Part shown: piece after piece, positions 34,260 through 43,457 of the stretch
Layout: each line of letters opens with the position of its first letter
Position numbering within the stretch: position 1 is the first letter of the stretch
DNA from: Hafnia paralvei ATCC 29927
Lineage (GTDB): Bacteria > Pseudomonadota > Gammaproteobacteria > Enterobacterales > Enterobacteriaceae
Length of the DNA stretch: 64,000 nt
Reading direction: 5' to 3'
NCBI RefSeq assembly: GCF_001655005.1
Contig: NZ_LXET01000008.1
Span: 1-64,000 of the forward strand
Program-made: the position numbers and the translations under genes
The notes under the pieces: generated by a model
The model's input: only the letters and a program-made list of their open reading frames with translations
Databases searched by the model: none
Told to the model about the DNA's origin: nothing

Positions 34260-35141
34260 TTACTTGGATAGATTCAGTGCAGCCATAGTCCGTAATTTTG
34301 TTTCTCTTGCCTGTTCCGGTGCGGCCTGTACCAGCAGGGTATAGAGCAGGTCTATCACAAATAGCTGTGCAGTTTTGGTTCCCATCGAATCGCCTTGCAG
34401 TGTCCCCTGTCGGTTTCCATTAATCAGGCTGAAATCCGCAGTCTCGCTCAGCGGTGAACCAAGATTGTGTGTTAGCGCAACGGTGGTGGCTCCGGCCTGC
34501 TTAGCCAGTTTAAGCGCATGCACGGTTTCATTAGAGTCACCTGAATGGCTGATGGCAATCGCAACGTCGCCCGCTTTGAGTAGGGTTGCCTGCATATACA
34601 TAAAGTGGTTATTGGTTACGGCATCGACGCGTAATCCAATGCGCATCAGTTTATGTTTCATATCTTCAGCGGTGATCCCCGATGAACCGACACCAAAAAT
34701 ATATACCGACTGGCTGTTTCTCAAGGCATCGACCACCAGACTCACTTGCTGCATATCAAGTAGATTCAATGTTTCAGACAGCACGTTATTAATGGTATTT
34801 TGCAGCTTCCGCCCGATGGTATGAGCATCATCAGACGCAGCGATCTCCGCATCTAGCAGTGGGCTGCTCGCCTCAGCATCGGAGGTGGCCAGCTCGATTG
34901 CCAAATCCATTTTAAAATCTTGAAATCCTTTATAGCCCAGCGTGCGGCAAAAACGAATTACCGTGGCTTCTCCCGCCTGAGTTTCTCGCGAAAGCTCGGC
35001 GATCGAAAGCTGTGTGACACGCAGCGGCGATTGAAGAATATAGTGTGCAATGCGTTGAGCAACACGGGTTAGGCTGTTTTGCATTGCACCTAGTGTATCG
35101 AGAATTTTTCCCGGTTTGAGGCGAAGGGCTTGTGACTCCAT
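34260..35141 (-). CDS. RpiR/MurR family transcriptional regulator with SIS domain
   Basis: A 293-residue regulator with an N-terminal HTH_6 domain (about residues 1-80: LTRVAQRIAHYILQSP, then AELSRETQAGEATVIRFCRTLGYKGFQ) and a C-terminal sugar-phosphate-binding SIS domain (about 125-265: VYIFGVGSSGITAEDM). It stands next to nanE-nanK-yhcH, where E. coli has the GntR-type nanR. In vibrios an RpiR protein regulates sialic-acid genes through ManNAc-6-phosphate, so the same role here is likely by context. A 21-bp palindrome upstream of nanE is a candidate site. Confidence 0.88.
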   Translation of the reverse strand: MESQALRLKPGKILDTLGAMQNSLTRVAQRIAHYILQSPLRVTQLSIAELSRETQAGEATVIRFCRTLGYKGFQDFKMDLAIELATSDAEASSPLLDAEIAASDDAHTIGRKLQNTINNVLSETLNLLDMQQVSLVVDALRNSQSVYIFGVGSSGITAEDMKHKLMRIGLRVDAVTNNHFMYMQATLLKAGDVAIAISHSGDSNETVHALKLAKQAGATTVALTHNLGSPLSETADFSLINGNRQGTLQGDSMGTKTAQLFVIDLLYTLLVQAAPEQARETKLRTMAALNLSK

Positions 35142-35221
35142 AAATTCCCTGTTTATCCGTGCTTGAAGTGGTTATTGCTGATGAGGGTTAATGCATCCGA
35201 GCGTAGCAAGAGTAGGGCGCT

Positions 35222-35265
35222 AAAAAAAGCGTGATATACATATAGGGGGTACATGTCTATCACGC
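35222..35265 (-). terminator. Terminator after yhcH
   Basis: On the minus strand GCGTGATA (35265-35258) pairs with TATCACGC (35236-35229), with further pairing ACAT/ATGT inside, and is followed by seven T. It ends the nanE-nanK-yhcH operon before the regulator gene, so the regulator needs its own promoter in 35142-35221. Confidence 0.8.
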
Positions 35266-35317
35266 GGTCAAAGAGGAGCAGTGGTACTATCGTATTGTTA
35301 TTATTATCTTTAATGAC

Positions 35318-35788
35318 TTAGTTCGCGAGGAGACTATGGTGGACTTTTATCACAGCTTTTTTAATCTTCTGAGAATCGTTAACCATGCAGCCCGGCTTGT
35401 GTGGCTCATTCGGTAGAAAAATAGCGAACATTCCTGGCACCATATGAAGGGTTTGGCGTTGTTCGAGGCTGTCACATAGCAGGTAGTCATCATCTTCATG
35501 ATAGATATCAGGCTGTTGTGCCGAGCCCTCGAGGCCAAAATCAATGCGCTCTGTACCGCTGAGTAATATTTGGATATCCAGATATTCCCGATGCAGCTCG
35601 TAGCGCTTACTTTCTGCGGCTGATGTGTCAAAAGCCATCACATTGATAAAAATATCCTCTCCATCAATGACGTAACGACCAGCGTCTAGAGTGGCGAGAT
35701 CTCGGGTTAATGCCTGTTTTATGATTGCGCGCAGTGAGCTTGATAACCCTGTTTGTACGCTGAGATCTGAAATCTTTCCAAGGATCAT
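35318..35788 (-). CDS. yhcH: YhcH/EbgC family cupin protein
   Basis: A 156-residue protein of the YhcH/YjgK/YiaL (DUF386) cupin family, the last gene of nan operons. Metal-binding His/Glu positions typical of the fold appear in LHREYLDIQ and FLPNEPHKPG. It has been proposed to act on sugar anomers in sialic-acid catabolism, but its reaction is not firmly known. It follows nanK by 12 bases. Confidence 0.92.
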   Translation of the reverse strand: MILGKISDLSVQTGLSSSLRAIIKQALTRDLATLDAGRYVIDGEDIFINVMAFDTSAAESKRYELHREYLDIQILLSGTERIDFGLEGSAQQPDIYHEDDDYLLCDSLEQRQTLHMVPGMFAIFLPNEPHKPGCMVNDSQKIKKAVIKVHHSLLAN

Positions 35789-35800
35789 AGAAGTTATCTC

Positions 35801-36685
35801 TTATTGAACGGAATGAGCCTGTGCGGCAAATAATGCTGCGCCGATCAATCCGGCATCGTGTTGGTAATGCGCGGCAACGATAGGCACGTGAAATGGTGTC
35901 GGAAGTAAACTTAGCTGCTGTTTTACCTGCTGTAGATAACCGGACGCTAAACCGACGCTTCCTCCTAACACAATGCATTCGGTATCCAGTAACGCTTTAA
36001 GGTTTGCAATAAGTTGGCAAATGCTTTGTGCAGAGTTCTCCACTAGCTGCTGAGCTTGCGGGTTACCGTTTTGTGCTTCTGCGAAGATTTGGCGGGCATT
36101 TTTCCCCTGTAATTCGAGCTGAGCGGCGGCGGCAATTGCTCGGCCAGAGGCGATGGCTTCGACACATCCTGTACGTCCGCATCCACAGCGCGGCCCGTTT
36201 GGGTCGGCTAGTGAGTGGCCAATATGTCCTGCAAACGCATGGGGGCCGGTTAATAGCTTACCGTTGATAACAATGCCGCCGCCTACCCCCGTTGATACCG
36301 TGATAAATACGATATGCCTGAACTGTTCCGCTAATTGGCTGTATTCAGCCCATGCGGCAGCTTGTGCGTCGTTCAAAAGATAGCAGGGAAGCTTGGTCAG
36401 ATTTTCTAAGGTGTTTTGCAGCGGAAATTGATTGAGCCCTCCCAAGTTATCTGGATTGAGTGCGGTGAGAATACCGTTATCGATGATCCCAGTAGAAGCT
36501 ACGGCAACGCAGTGCGCTTGACCTTGGTAGTGGGAGACAAGCTGTGTCAACGCCGTGGTCAATGCTTGCGGCGATGAACTAGCCGGTGTTGATATTTCCT
36601 GACGCTGCGATATCTGTTGGTCCGCGTTGATAAGCGCCGCAGCCAGCTTAGTTCCACCAATATCAATGGCGAGTATGTTCATCAT
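35801..36685 (-). CDS. nanK: N-acetylmannosamine kinase
   Basis: A ROK-family kinase of about 294 residues that phosphorylates ManNAc to ManNAc-6-phosphate. The ATP-binding motif ILAIDIGGTKLAAALI is at the N-terminus, and the zinc motif HIGHSLADPNGPRCGCGRTGCVE contains the expected His and three Cys. Two adjacent ATG codons (36685 and 36682) share one GGGAG ribosome site. The stop of nanE lies 10 bases upstream. Confidence 0.94.
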   Translation of the reverse strand: MMNILAIDIGGTKLAAALINADQQISQRQEISTPASSSPQALTTALTQLVSHYQGQAHCVAVASTGIIDNGILTALNPDNLGGLNQFPLQNTLENLTKLPCYLLNDAQAAAWAEYSQLAEQFRHIVFITVSTGVGGGIVINGKLLTGPHAFAGHIGHSLADPNGPRCGCGRTGCVEAIASGRAIAAAAQLELQGKNARQIFAEAQNGNPQAQQLVENSAQSICQLIANLKALLDTECIVLGGSVGLASGYLQQVKQQLSLLPTPFHVPIVAAHYQHDAGLIGAALFAAQAHSVQ

Positions 36686-36695
36686 CAGCTCCCAG

Positions 36696-37376
36696 TTAGC
36701 GCTTAATGGCTTGGCTAAACCATTGGCAGATATGTTCAATGCGGGTGATTGCTGACCCAACGGTAACGGCCCAAGCCCCCTGTTCGATGGCCTTGGCGGC
36801 CAGCGCCGGAGAGTTGTATCGTCCCTCGGCAATGACGCGACAGCCTGCGTTGCTCAGCTCAGACACCATCGTCAGATCTGGTTCGTCAGGTATCTCTCCA
36901 CCGGTATATCCAGACAGCGTCGTACCGATAAACTCGACGCCTTTTTGTTGGCACTCAAGACCTTCTTCCCGTGTCGAGCTGTCAGCCATAGCCAATAGAC
37001 CGTGATGACGTATACGTGCCAGTAGATCGTCAATTTCGACGGGTCTTGAGCGGAACGTTGCGTCGAAAGCGATGATGTCGGCTCCAGCCTCGGCGAGCGC
37101 ATCGATATCAGATAAATAAGGTGTAATACGTACGGGTGAATCTTCTAGATCACGTTTGACGATCCCGATGATTGGCACTGAAATATGCGGTCGAACGGCT
37201 TTTAAGTTTGTAATGCCTTCGATACGTATAGCTACAGCGCCAGCCGACACAGCTGCTTGAGCCATTGCGGTAACGATTTCCGGACGATCCATTGGACTAT
37301 CAGGCACAGGTTGGCAAGAAACGATCAATCCTCCCTGTTCACGCACCCGCTGTTCTAAATCGGCTAGTAGTGACAT
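36696..37376 (-). CDS. nanE: N-acetylmannosamine-6-phosphate 2-epimerase
   Basis: A 226-residue TIM-barrel enzyme converting ManNAc-6-phosphate to GlcNAc-6-phosphate. Family catalytic residues are visible: Lys in IIGIVKRDL and Glu in VIAEGRYNSP. It is the first gene of nanE-nanK-yhcH. Neither nanA (aldolase) nor nanT (transporter) precedes it, unlike E. coli. Confidence 0.94.
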   Translation of the reverse strand: MSLLADLEQRVREQGGLIVSCQPVPDSPMDRPEIVTAMAQAAVSAGAVAIRIEGITNLKAVRPHISVPIIGIVKRDLEDSPVRITPYLSDIDALAEAGADIIAFDATFRSRPVEIDDLLARIRHHGLLAMADSSTREEGLECQQKGVEFIGTTLSGYTGGEIPDEPDLTMVSELSNAGCRVIAEGRYNSPALAAKAIEQGAWAVTVGSAITRIEHICQWFSQAIKR

Positions 37377-37397
37377 TTTGCTCCATCCTAAAAAATT

Positions 37398-37418
37398 ATT
37401 TGAAGTTTAACTCCAAAT
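37398..37418. promoter_or_regulatory. 21-bp palindrome upstream of nanE, candidate RpiR operator
   Basis: A near-perfect odd palindrome centred at 37408, with arms ATTTGAAGTT and AACTCCAAAT (one mismatched pair), 22-42 bases before the nanE start. Position and symmetry fit a repressor or activator site, most simply for the RpiR-type protein at 34260-35141. Confidence 0.5.
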
Positions 37419-37466
37419 TACAATATTAGACGGAGTGGAACGGCATCAAGTATTCATTGGCTGAAA

Positions 37467-37482
37467 TGTGAACAGGATCATA
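37467..37482. promoter_or_regulatory. Candidate CRP site upstream of nanE
   Basis: TGTGA (37467-37471) N6 TCATA (37478-37482) matches the CRP core in eight of ten positions, about 100 bases upstream of nanE. The E. coli nan operon is also CRP-controlled. Confidence 0.4.
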
Positions 37483-37500
37483 AAGTCGACGGCGAGAAGC

Positions 37501-37528
37501 AAAAAACGGAGCCGAAGCTCCGCTTTTT
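37501..37528 (-). terminator. Terminator of gltBD
   Basis: CGGAGC pairs with GCTCCG around a CGAA/TTCG loop with A- and T-runs on both sides. On the minus strand it lies about 40 bases after the gltD stop and separates gltBD from nanE. Confidence 0.88.
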
Positions 37529-37566
37529 GGGGAAGTTGCTATTAGAAGGGCTTTTACACTGCCAAA

Positions 37567-38985
37567 TTACACTTCCAAATAGCTCATGATCCCTTCTGCG
37601 GCTTTGCGGCCTTCTGCTATGGCTGTGACGACCAAGTCAGAACCACGAACGGCGTCACCGCCGGCGAAGATTTTAGGGTTACTGGTCTGGAAGGCATTAT
37701 GGCTTCCTTCTGGTGCAATGATGCGCCCTTGTTTATCCAAGTTGACATCATGCTCTGCCAGCCAGCTCATCGAGTGAGGGCGGAAGCCAAATGCCATGAC
37801 TACGGCATCTGCATCCAAAACATGTTCAGAACCGGCGATAGGCTGCGCTATGCGACGCCCAGCAGCGTCAGGCTCACCCAGTTCGGTACGCACCATCTTC
37901 ACGCCGCAGACTCGGCCAGAGCTATTGAGCTCAAGGCTTAATGGTTGCAGATTGAACATGAATTCTACGCCTTCTTCGCGCGCGTTTTTCACCTCGCGTT
38001 TAGAGCCAGGCATATTTTCCTCATCACGGCGATATGCGCAGGTGACCTGCGTCGCGCCTTGACGGATGGATGTACGAACGCAGTCCATCGCAGTGTCACC
38101 ACCGCCGAGCACCACCACGCGTTTGCCTTCCATACTGATGTAAGGCTCTTCTTCGCTAGCGTCGTAGCCCATCAGCTGTTTAGTATTGGCGATGAGGAAC
38201 GGCAGCGCGTCGAATACACCGCTGGCATCTTCATTTTCTAAGCCACCGCGCATAGATTGATAGGTACCAACGCCAAGGAAAACGGCGTCATATTCATTCA
38301 GTAGCTCGCTGATTGGCACGTCCTTACCCACTTCGGTATTCAGACGAAACTCGATCCCCATACCGGTGAAAATTTCGCGACGCTTGGTCATGACTTCTTT
38401 TTCCAGCTTAAAGGCTGGAATTCCGAAGGTAAGCAGGCCACCAATTTCTGGATGGCGGTCGAATACGACGGCTTGTACGCCGTTGCGAGCTAACACATCA
38501 GCACAGGCTAAACCTGCGGGGCCTGCGCCAATAACGGCAACGCGTTTTCCCGTTGGTTGCACATGTGACATGTCAGGTTTCCAGCCCATGGCGAGTGCTT
38601 TATCATTGATATAGCGCTCGATATTACCGATGGTCACGGCACCAAACTCGTCATTAAGCGTACAAGAACCTTCACACAGGCGATCCTGTGGGCATACGCG
38701 TCCACATACTTCGGGAAGGCTGTTGGTCTGGTGTGCCAGATCGGCGGCTTCCATAATGCGACCTTCGTTTGCCAGCTTCAGCCAGTTCGGAATGTAGTTA
38801 TGTACCGGGCATTTCCACTCACAGTATGGATTGCCGCATGACAGACAGCGGTCTGCTTGCGACTTAGCCTGTGTTTCAGAAAAGGGCTCATAAATTTCTA
38901 CAAACTCGATCTTACGGATCTTGAGCGGCTTCTTAGGCGGATCAACGCGCTGTAGGTCAATAAATTGATAAACATTCTGGCTCAT
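37567..38985 (-). CDS. gltD: Glutamate synthase small subunit
   Basis: A 472-residue subunit that supplies electrons from NADPH to GltB for glutamate synthesis. N-terminal cysteines in CLSCGNPYCEWKCPVHN bind [4Fe-4S] clusters (about residues 47-63). FAD motif VIGAGPAGLACADVL (about 151) and NADPH motif VVLGGGDTAMDC follow. Length matches E. coli GltD. It follows gltB by 14 bases. Confidence 0.98.
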   Translation of the reverse strand: MSQNVYQFIDLQRVDPPKKPLKIRKIEFVEIYEPFSETQAKSQADRCLSCGNPYCEWKCPVHNYIPNWLKLANEGRIMEAADLAHQTNSLPEVCGRVCPQDRLCEGSCTLNDEFGAVTIGNIERYINDKALAMGWKPDMSHVQPTGKRVAVIGAGPAGLACADVLARNGVQAVVFDRHPEIGGLLTFGIPAFKLEKEVMTKRREIFTGMGIEFRLNTEVGKDVPISELLNEYDAVFLGVGTYQSMRGGLENEDASGVFDALPFLIANTKQLMGYDASEEEPYISMEGKRVVVLGGGDTAMDCVRTSIRQGATQVTCAYRRDEENMPGSKREVKNAREEGVEFMFNLQPLSLELNSSGRVCGVKMVRTELGEPDAAGRRIAQPIAGSEHVLDADAVVMAFGFRPHSMSWLAEHDVNLDKQGRIIAPEGSHNAFQTSNPKIFAGGDAVRGSDLVVTAIAEGRKAAEGIMSYLEV

Positions 38986-38999
38986 TTTTTTCTCCGCCC

Positions 39000-41900
39000 T
39001 TACTGCGCCTGTACCCGCAGCTCGGCTGCGGAACGACTACGGTGACCTAACAGTGCTTTCACATCGCTGGATTTTGGTTTGATCAGCGCAAACTTTGGTG
39101 CCCATTCTGGCCAGTGCGCCAAGATCTCTTCGCCACGGCTCGATCCCGTTAGCTGTACATGTTCGGTGATTAAACCTCGCAGATGTTCTTCATGGATCGC
39201 TAACTGATCCATACTTAGCACTTCTACCAGTTCAGGGTTAACGCGTTTGCGGAACTCGCCGTCTTCGTCCAGCACATAGGCAAAGCCACCCGTCATCCCC
39301 GCGCCGAAGTTGATGCCAGTCCGCCCGATAACACAAACGATACCGCCGGTCATGTACTCGCAGCCGTTATCACCAATGCCTTCAACCACGGTGATTGCGC
39401 CGGAGTTGCGCACTGCGAAGCGTTCTCCTGCGCGGCCAGCGGCAAACAGTTTTCCTCCGGTTGCGCCGTACAAACAGGTATTACCAATGATGCTGGCTTC
39501 GTGGCTACGGAAAGCGGAGCCGACGGGAGGACGAACCACAATCTTGCCACCCGCCATACCTTTACCGACGTAGTCGTTCGCATCACCCGTTAAGGTTAGC
39601 TCTACGCCACCGGCGTTCCACACACCAAAACTTTGCCCAGCAGTGCCGGTGAACTGCGCTTTGATCGGATCGCTTGCTAGCCCCTGATCGCCATGCTGTT
39701 CAGCAATAGCGCCAGACAATGATGCGCCGACGGAACGATCGGTGTTACGGATATCAAAGAACACGGTTTTGCTTTGCTTGGCTTCAATATTGGCCTGAAC
39801 CTGCGCCAGCAGCTCCTTGTTAAGCAAACCTTTATCAAACGAAGGATTGCTCTCAGTGCAATACACCGCTTTGCCCGGTTTAGGTTCTGCGGTTTTCAGC
39901 AGCGCGGACAGATCCAGTTTGTTTTGCTTAGCGGTGAAACCATCCAGCTCAAGCAGTAAATCTGTGCGGCCAATCAGATCGACCAAACGGGTTACGCCCA
40001 ACTCCGCCATCAGTTCGCGAGTTTCACGGGCAATGAACTGGAAGTAGTTGGCTACGCGCTCCGGTAAACCGTGGAAGTGGTTGCGGCGTAGTTTTTCATC
40101 CTGCGTTGCCACACCGGTTGCACAGTTGTTCAAATGGCAAATACGCAGATATTTGCAGCCCAATGCAACCATTGGACCGGTGCCGAAGCCGAAACTCTCA
40201 GCGCCTAAAATGGCTGCTTTGATAATATCGACGCCGGTTTTGAGGCCGCCATCGACCTGTAGGCGGATCTTGTGACGTAAGCCGTTTGCCACCAGAGCTT
40301 GTTGAGTTTCAACCAACCCAAGTTCCCAAGGACAGCCTGCGTATTTCACCGATGACAGCGGGCTTGCACCTGTTCCGCCATCGTAGCCAGCAATGGTAAT
40401 GAGATCGGCATAGGCTTTGGCAACGCCGGTTGCAATAGTGCCAACGCCGGGTTCAGAGACCAGTTTGACCGAGATTAATGCTTTTGGGTTAACCTGTTTC
40501 AAATCGAAAATTAGCTGTGCTAAGTCTTCGATAGAGTAAATATCGTGGTGCGGTGGCGGTGAAATGAGCGTTACGCCAGGTACGGAGTAGCGCAGTTTGG
40601 CAATATACGGCGTGACTTTGTCGCCCGGTAACTGGCCACCTTCGCCAGGTTTTGCTCCCTGAGCCACTTTAATCTGAATCACGTCGGCGTTGACCAGATA
40701 GGCTGGAGTGACGCCAAAACGTCCCGAAGCGACCTGCTTAATGCGGGAAACTTTGTTGGTTTTGTAGCGTGCAGGATCTTCGCCGCCTTCGCCTGAGTTA
40801 GAGAATCCGCCCAAACCGTTCATGGCTTCGGCCAGCGCCTCATGAGCTTCTGGACTCAGTGCCCCAATTGACATAGCTGCGGTATCAAAACGTTTGAATA
40901 GCTCACTGGCAGGCTCAACGCTATCCACGGCAATGGTTTCACCTTTCGGCGTGATTTGGAGTAAATCACGTAGAGTGGATACCGGACGTTCGTTCACCAA
41001 CTTGGCATACTTCTGATAATCTTCGTATTCACCACTTTTAACCGCGGCCTGCAGGGTATTTACCACGTCAGGGTTGTACATATGGTATTCGCCGTCATGA
41101 ACGAATTTCAGCAGACCGCCCTGATCCAACGGTTTGCGTTTTAGCCACGCTCGTTTAGATAGGTTTTGCAGATCCTGTTGGAAGTCGCTGAAACCCGCAC
41201 CACCGATACGACTGACGACGCCAGGGAAGCACAGATTGCTGACTTCACGATGTAAGCCAACCGCTTCAAACAGTTTGGAGCAGCGATATGATGCGATAGT
41301 GGAAATTCCCATCTTCGACATAATTTTGTACAGACCTTTGTTGATGCCGTTGCGATAGTTCAGCATCACGTCACGGTATTTTTTGTCGATAGCGTGGGAG
41401 TCGGCCAGTTTGGCGAGAGTTTCATATGCGAGATACGGATAGATTGCCGTCGCGCCGAAACCAAGCAGCACCGCAAAGTGGTGGGGATCGCGAGCGCTGG
41501 CGGTTTCAACAATGATGTTAGCGTCGCAGCGCAGATTCTTTTCCACCAGACGTTGCTGAATAGAGCCAACCGCCATTGGCGCTGGCACTGGTAAACGTTC
41601 GGCGCTGATATTGCGGTCAGACAGCACCAGCAGCACGGCACCGCCACGTACTTTCTGCTCTGCCTCTTCGCACAGCGCATGAATCGCCTGTTGTAAATCG
41701 GTTTGCTGCGGATCAAACGTCAGATCGAGCGTTTCTGCGCGGTAATGTTCGCTGTCCTGTGTGGTTAACTGGGTGAAATCTGAATACAGCAAAATAGGTG
41801 ATTTGAAGTTCAGGCGATGAGCTTGTCCCTCGGCTTCGCTGAATACGTTCATCTCACGGCCAATACTGGTCGACAGAGACATCACATGGGCTTCACGCAG

Positions 41901-43457
41901 CGGATCGATTGGCGGGTTTGTGACCTGCGCAAACTGCTGGCGGAAGTAATCGTAAATAATACGTGGGCGACTAGAGAGCACGGCAAATGGCGTATCATCG
42001 CCCATTGAACCTGTTGCTTCCTGTCCATTCTCGCCGAGCACACGCAGGATTTGGTCAAGCTCTTCACTACTGTAACCAAATTGCTTCTGGAAGGTGAGCA
42101 GCTCATCGTCATTGAGTTCGCGCTGACCCACCTGATCGTCTGGCAAATCTTCGAACGGTACTAAGCGCTTAACGTTACGCTCCATCCACTCTTTATAAGG
42201 ATGGCGGCTTTTCAGATCGTCATCGGTTTCTGCCGAATGAAGAATGCGTCCGCTGCGGGTGTCGATGACCATCAGCTCGCCGGGGCCAACGCGGCCTTTT
42301 TCGAGCACTTCATCAGGCTGATAATCCCAGATCCCGACTTCGGAAGCGCAGGTGATCAGTTTGTCTTTGGTGATGACATAGCGCGCAGGGCGTAGGCCGT
42401 TACGGTCTAGGTTACAGGCCGCAAAGCGCCCATCAGACATGACGATACCGGCAGGGCCATCCCACGGCTCCATATGCATGGAGTTGAAGTCGAAGAAGGC
42501 GCGTAAATCGGCGTCCATATCGGGGTTATTCTGCCATGCTGGTGGTACCAGTAAACGCATGGAGCGCACGATATCCATACCACCGCTCAGTAACAGTTCC
42601 AACATATTATCGAGCGAGCTGGAGTCTGAGCCGGTTTCATTGACGAACGGCGCTGCGTCCTGCAAATCAGGGATCAGCGGCGTTTTAAATTTGTAGGTAC
42701 GAGCACGCGCCCATTGGCGGTTACCGGTGATGGTGTTGATTTCACCGTTGTGCGCCAGATAGCGGAATGGCTGAGCCAGAGGCCAGCGTGGCACGGTATT
42801 GGTTGAAAAGCGCTGGTGGAACAGGCAAATGGCCGATTCCAAACGCAGATCGGCCAGATCCAGATAGAAACGTGGCAGGTCGGCCGGCATGCACAGACCT
42901 TTATAAATCGTCACCAGATTAGAGAGGCTACAGACGTAGAAATCTTTATCTTCAATACGTTTTTCAATACGACGACGAGCGACGAACAGACGGCGCTCCA
43001 TATCGCGCGGACGCCAGCCTGCTGGGGCGTTAACAAAAATTTGTTCGATGCGCGGCATAGAAGAAAGCGCGATTTCGCCCAACACGTCAGAATTGATAGG
43101 AACTTCACGCCAGCCGATGACCGACAGCGTTTCGTTCTGTAACTCTTCTTCTACGATGCGGCGACTGGCGCGCGCTTCGCTTTCATCTTGGCTGAGGAAA
43201 ATCATACCTACAGCGTAGTTCTTGGCTAAACGCCAGCCGCGCTCTTCGGCCACCATACGGAAAAAACGATCGGGCTTTTGCAGCAGCAGGCCGCATCCGT
43301 CACCGGTTTTACCATCGGCCAAAATTGCACCACGGTGTTGCATTCGCGCCAGTGCGTGGATCGCGGTACGAACTACTTTATGGCTTGGCTCACCTTCTAT
43401 ATGGGCGATCAGACCGAAACCACAGTTGTCCTTTTCAAGGGATGCATCGTATAGCAT
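39000..43457 (-). CDS. gltB: Glutamate synthase large subunit
   Basis: A 1485-residue subunit converting 2-oxoglutarate and glutamine to two glutamates. After a short propeptide the mature chain starts at the nucleophilic Cys of DNCGFGLIAH, then come the class II amidotransferase domain, the central domain, the FMN-binding synthase domain (GGEDPARY, VDGGLKTGVDIIKAA), a [3Fe-4S] site CKYLRICHLNNC and the beta-helix domain. The ATG at 43457 (MLYDASLEKDNCG) is preferred because GGGAGG lies 9 bases upstream; an ATG at 43484 adds nine residues. Confidence 0.97.
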   Translation of the reverse strand: MLYDASLEKDNCGFGLIAHIEGEPSHKVVRTAIHALARMQHRGAILADGKTGDGCGLLLQKPDRFFRMVAEERGWRLAKNYAVGMIFLSQDESEARASRRIVEEELQNETLSVIGWREVPINSDVLGEIALSSMPRIEQIFVNAPAGWRPRDMERRLFVARRRIEKRIEDKDFYVCSLSNLVTIYKGLCMPADLPRFYLDLADLRLESAICLFHQRFSTNTVPRWPLAQPFRYLAHNGEINTITGNRQWARARTYKFKTPLIPDLQDAAPFVNETGSDSSSLDNMLELLLSGGMDIVRSMRLLVPPAWQNNPDMDADLRAFFDFNSMHMEPWDGPAGIVMSDGRFAACNLDRNGLRPARYVITKDKLITCASEVGIWDYQPDEVLEKGRVGPGELMVIDTRSGRILHSAETDDDLKSRHPYKEWMERNVKRLVPFEDLPDDQVGQRELNDDELLTFQKQFGYSSEELDQILRVLGENGQEATGSMGDDTPFAVLSSRPRIIYDYFRQQFAQVTNPPIDPLREAHVMSLSTSIGREMNVFSEAEGQAHRLNFKSPILLYSDFTQLTTQDSEHYRAETLDLTFDPQQTDLQQAIHALCEEAEQKVRGGAVLLVLSDRNISAERLPVPAPMAVGSIQQRLVEKNLRCDANIIVETASARDPHHFAVLLGFGATAIYPYLAYETLAKLADSHAIDKKYRDVMLNYRNGINKGLYKIMSKMGISTIASYRCSKLFEAVGLHREVSNLCFPGVVSRIGGAGFSDFQQDLQNLSKRAWLKRKPLDQGGLLKFVHDGEYHMYNPDVVNTLQAAVKSGEYEDYQKYAKLVNERPVSTLRDLLQITPKGETIAVDSVEPASELFKRFDTAAMSIGALSPEAHEALAEAMNGLGGFSNSGEGGEDPARYKTNKVSRIKQVASGRFGVTPAYLVNADVIQIKVAQGAKPGEGGQLPGDKVTPYIAKLRYSVPGVTLISPPPHHDIYSIEDLAQLIFDLKQVNPKALISVKLVSEPGVGTIATGVAKAYADLITIAGYDGGTGASPLSSVKYAGCPWELGLVETQQALVANGLRHKIRLQVDGGLKTGVDIIKAAILGAESFGFGTGPMVALGCKYLRICHLNNCATGVATQDEKLRRNHFHGLPERVANYFQFIARETRELMAELGVTRLVDLIGRTDLLLELDGFTAKQNKLDLSALLKTAEPKPGKAVYCTESNPSFDKGLLNKELLAQVQANIEAKQSKTVFFDIRNTDRSVGASLSGAIAEQHGDQGLASDPIKAQFTGTAGQSFGVWNAGGVELTLTGDANDYVGKGMAGGKIVVRPPVGSAFRSHEASIIGNTCLYGATGGKLFAAGRAGERFAVRNSGAITVVEGIGDNGCEYMTGGIVCVIGRTGINFGAGMTGGFAYVLDEDGEFRKRVNPELVEVLSMDQLAIHEEHLRGLITEHVQLTGSSRGEEILAHWPEWAPKFALIKPKSSDVKALLGHRSRSAAELRVQAQ

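Noticed and set aside
35229..35265. GCGTGATA/TATCACGC as a regulator operator
   Set aside because: On the minus strand it is followed at once by seven T and extends into a longer stem, so a terminator for the nanE-nanK-yhcH operon is the simpler reading.
34260..37376. Remnants of nanA or nanT in the nan locus
   Set aside because: The gaps on either side of nanE-nanK-yhcH are short and hold a terminator, operator-like sites and promoters; no degraded aldolase or transporter sequence is visible.
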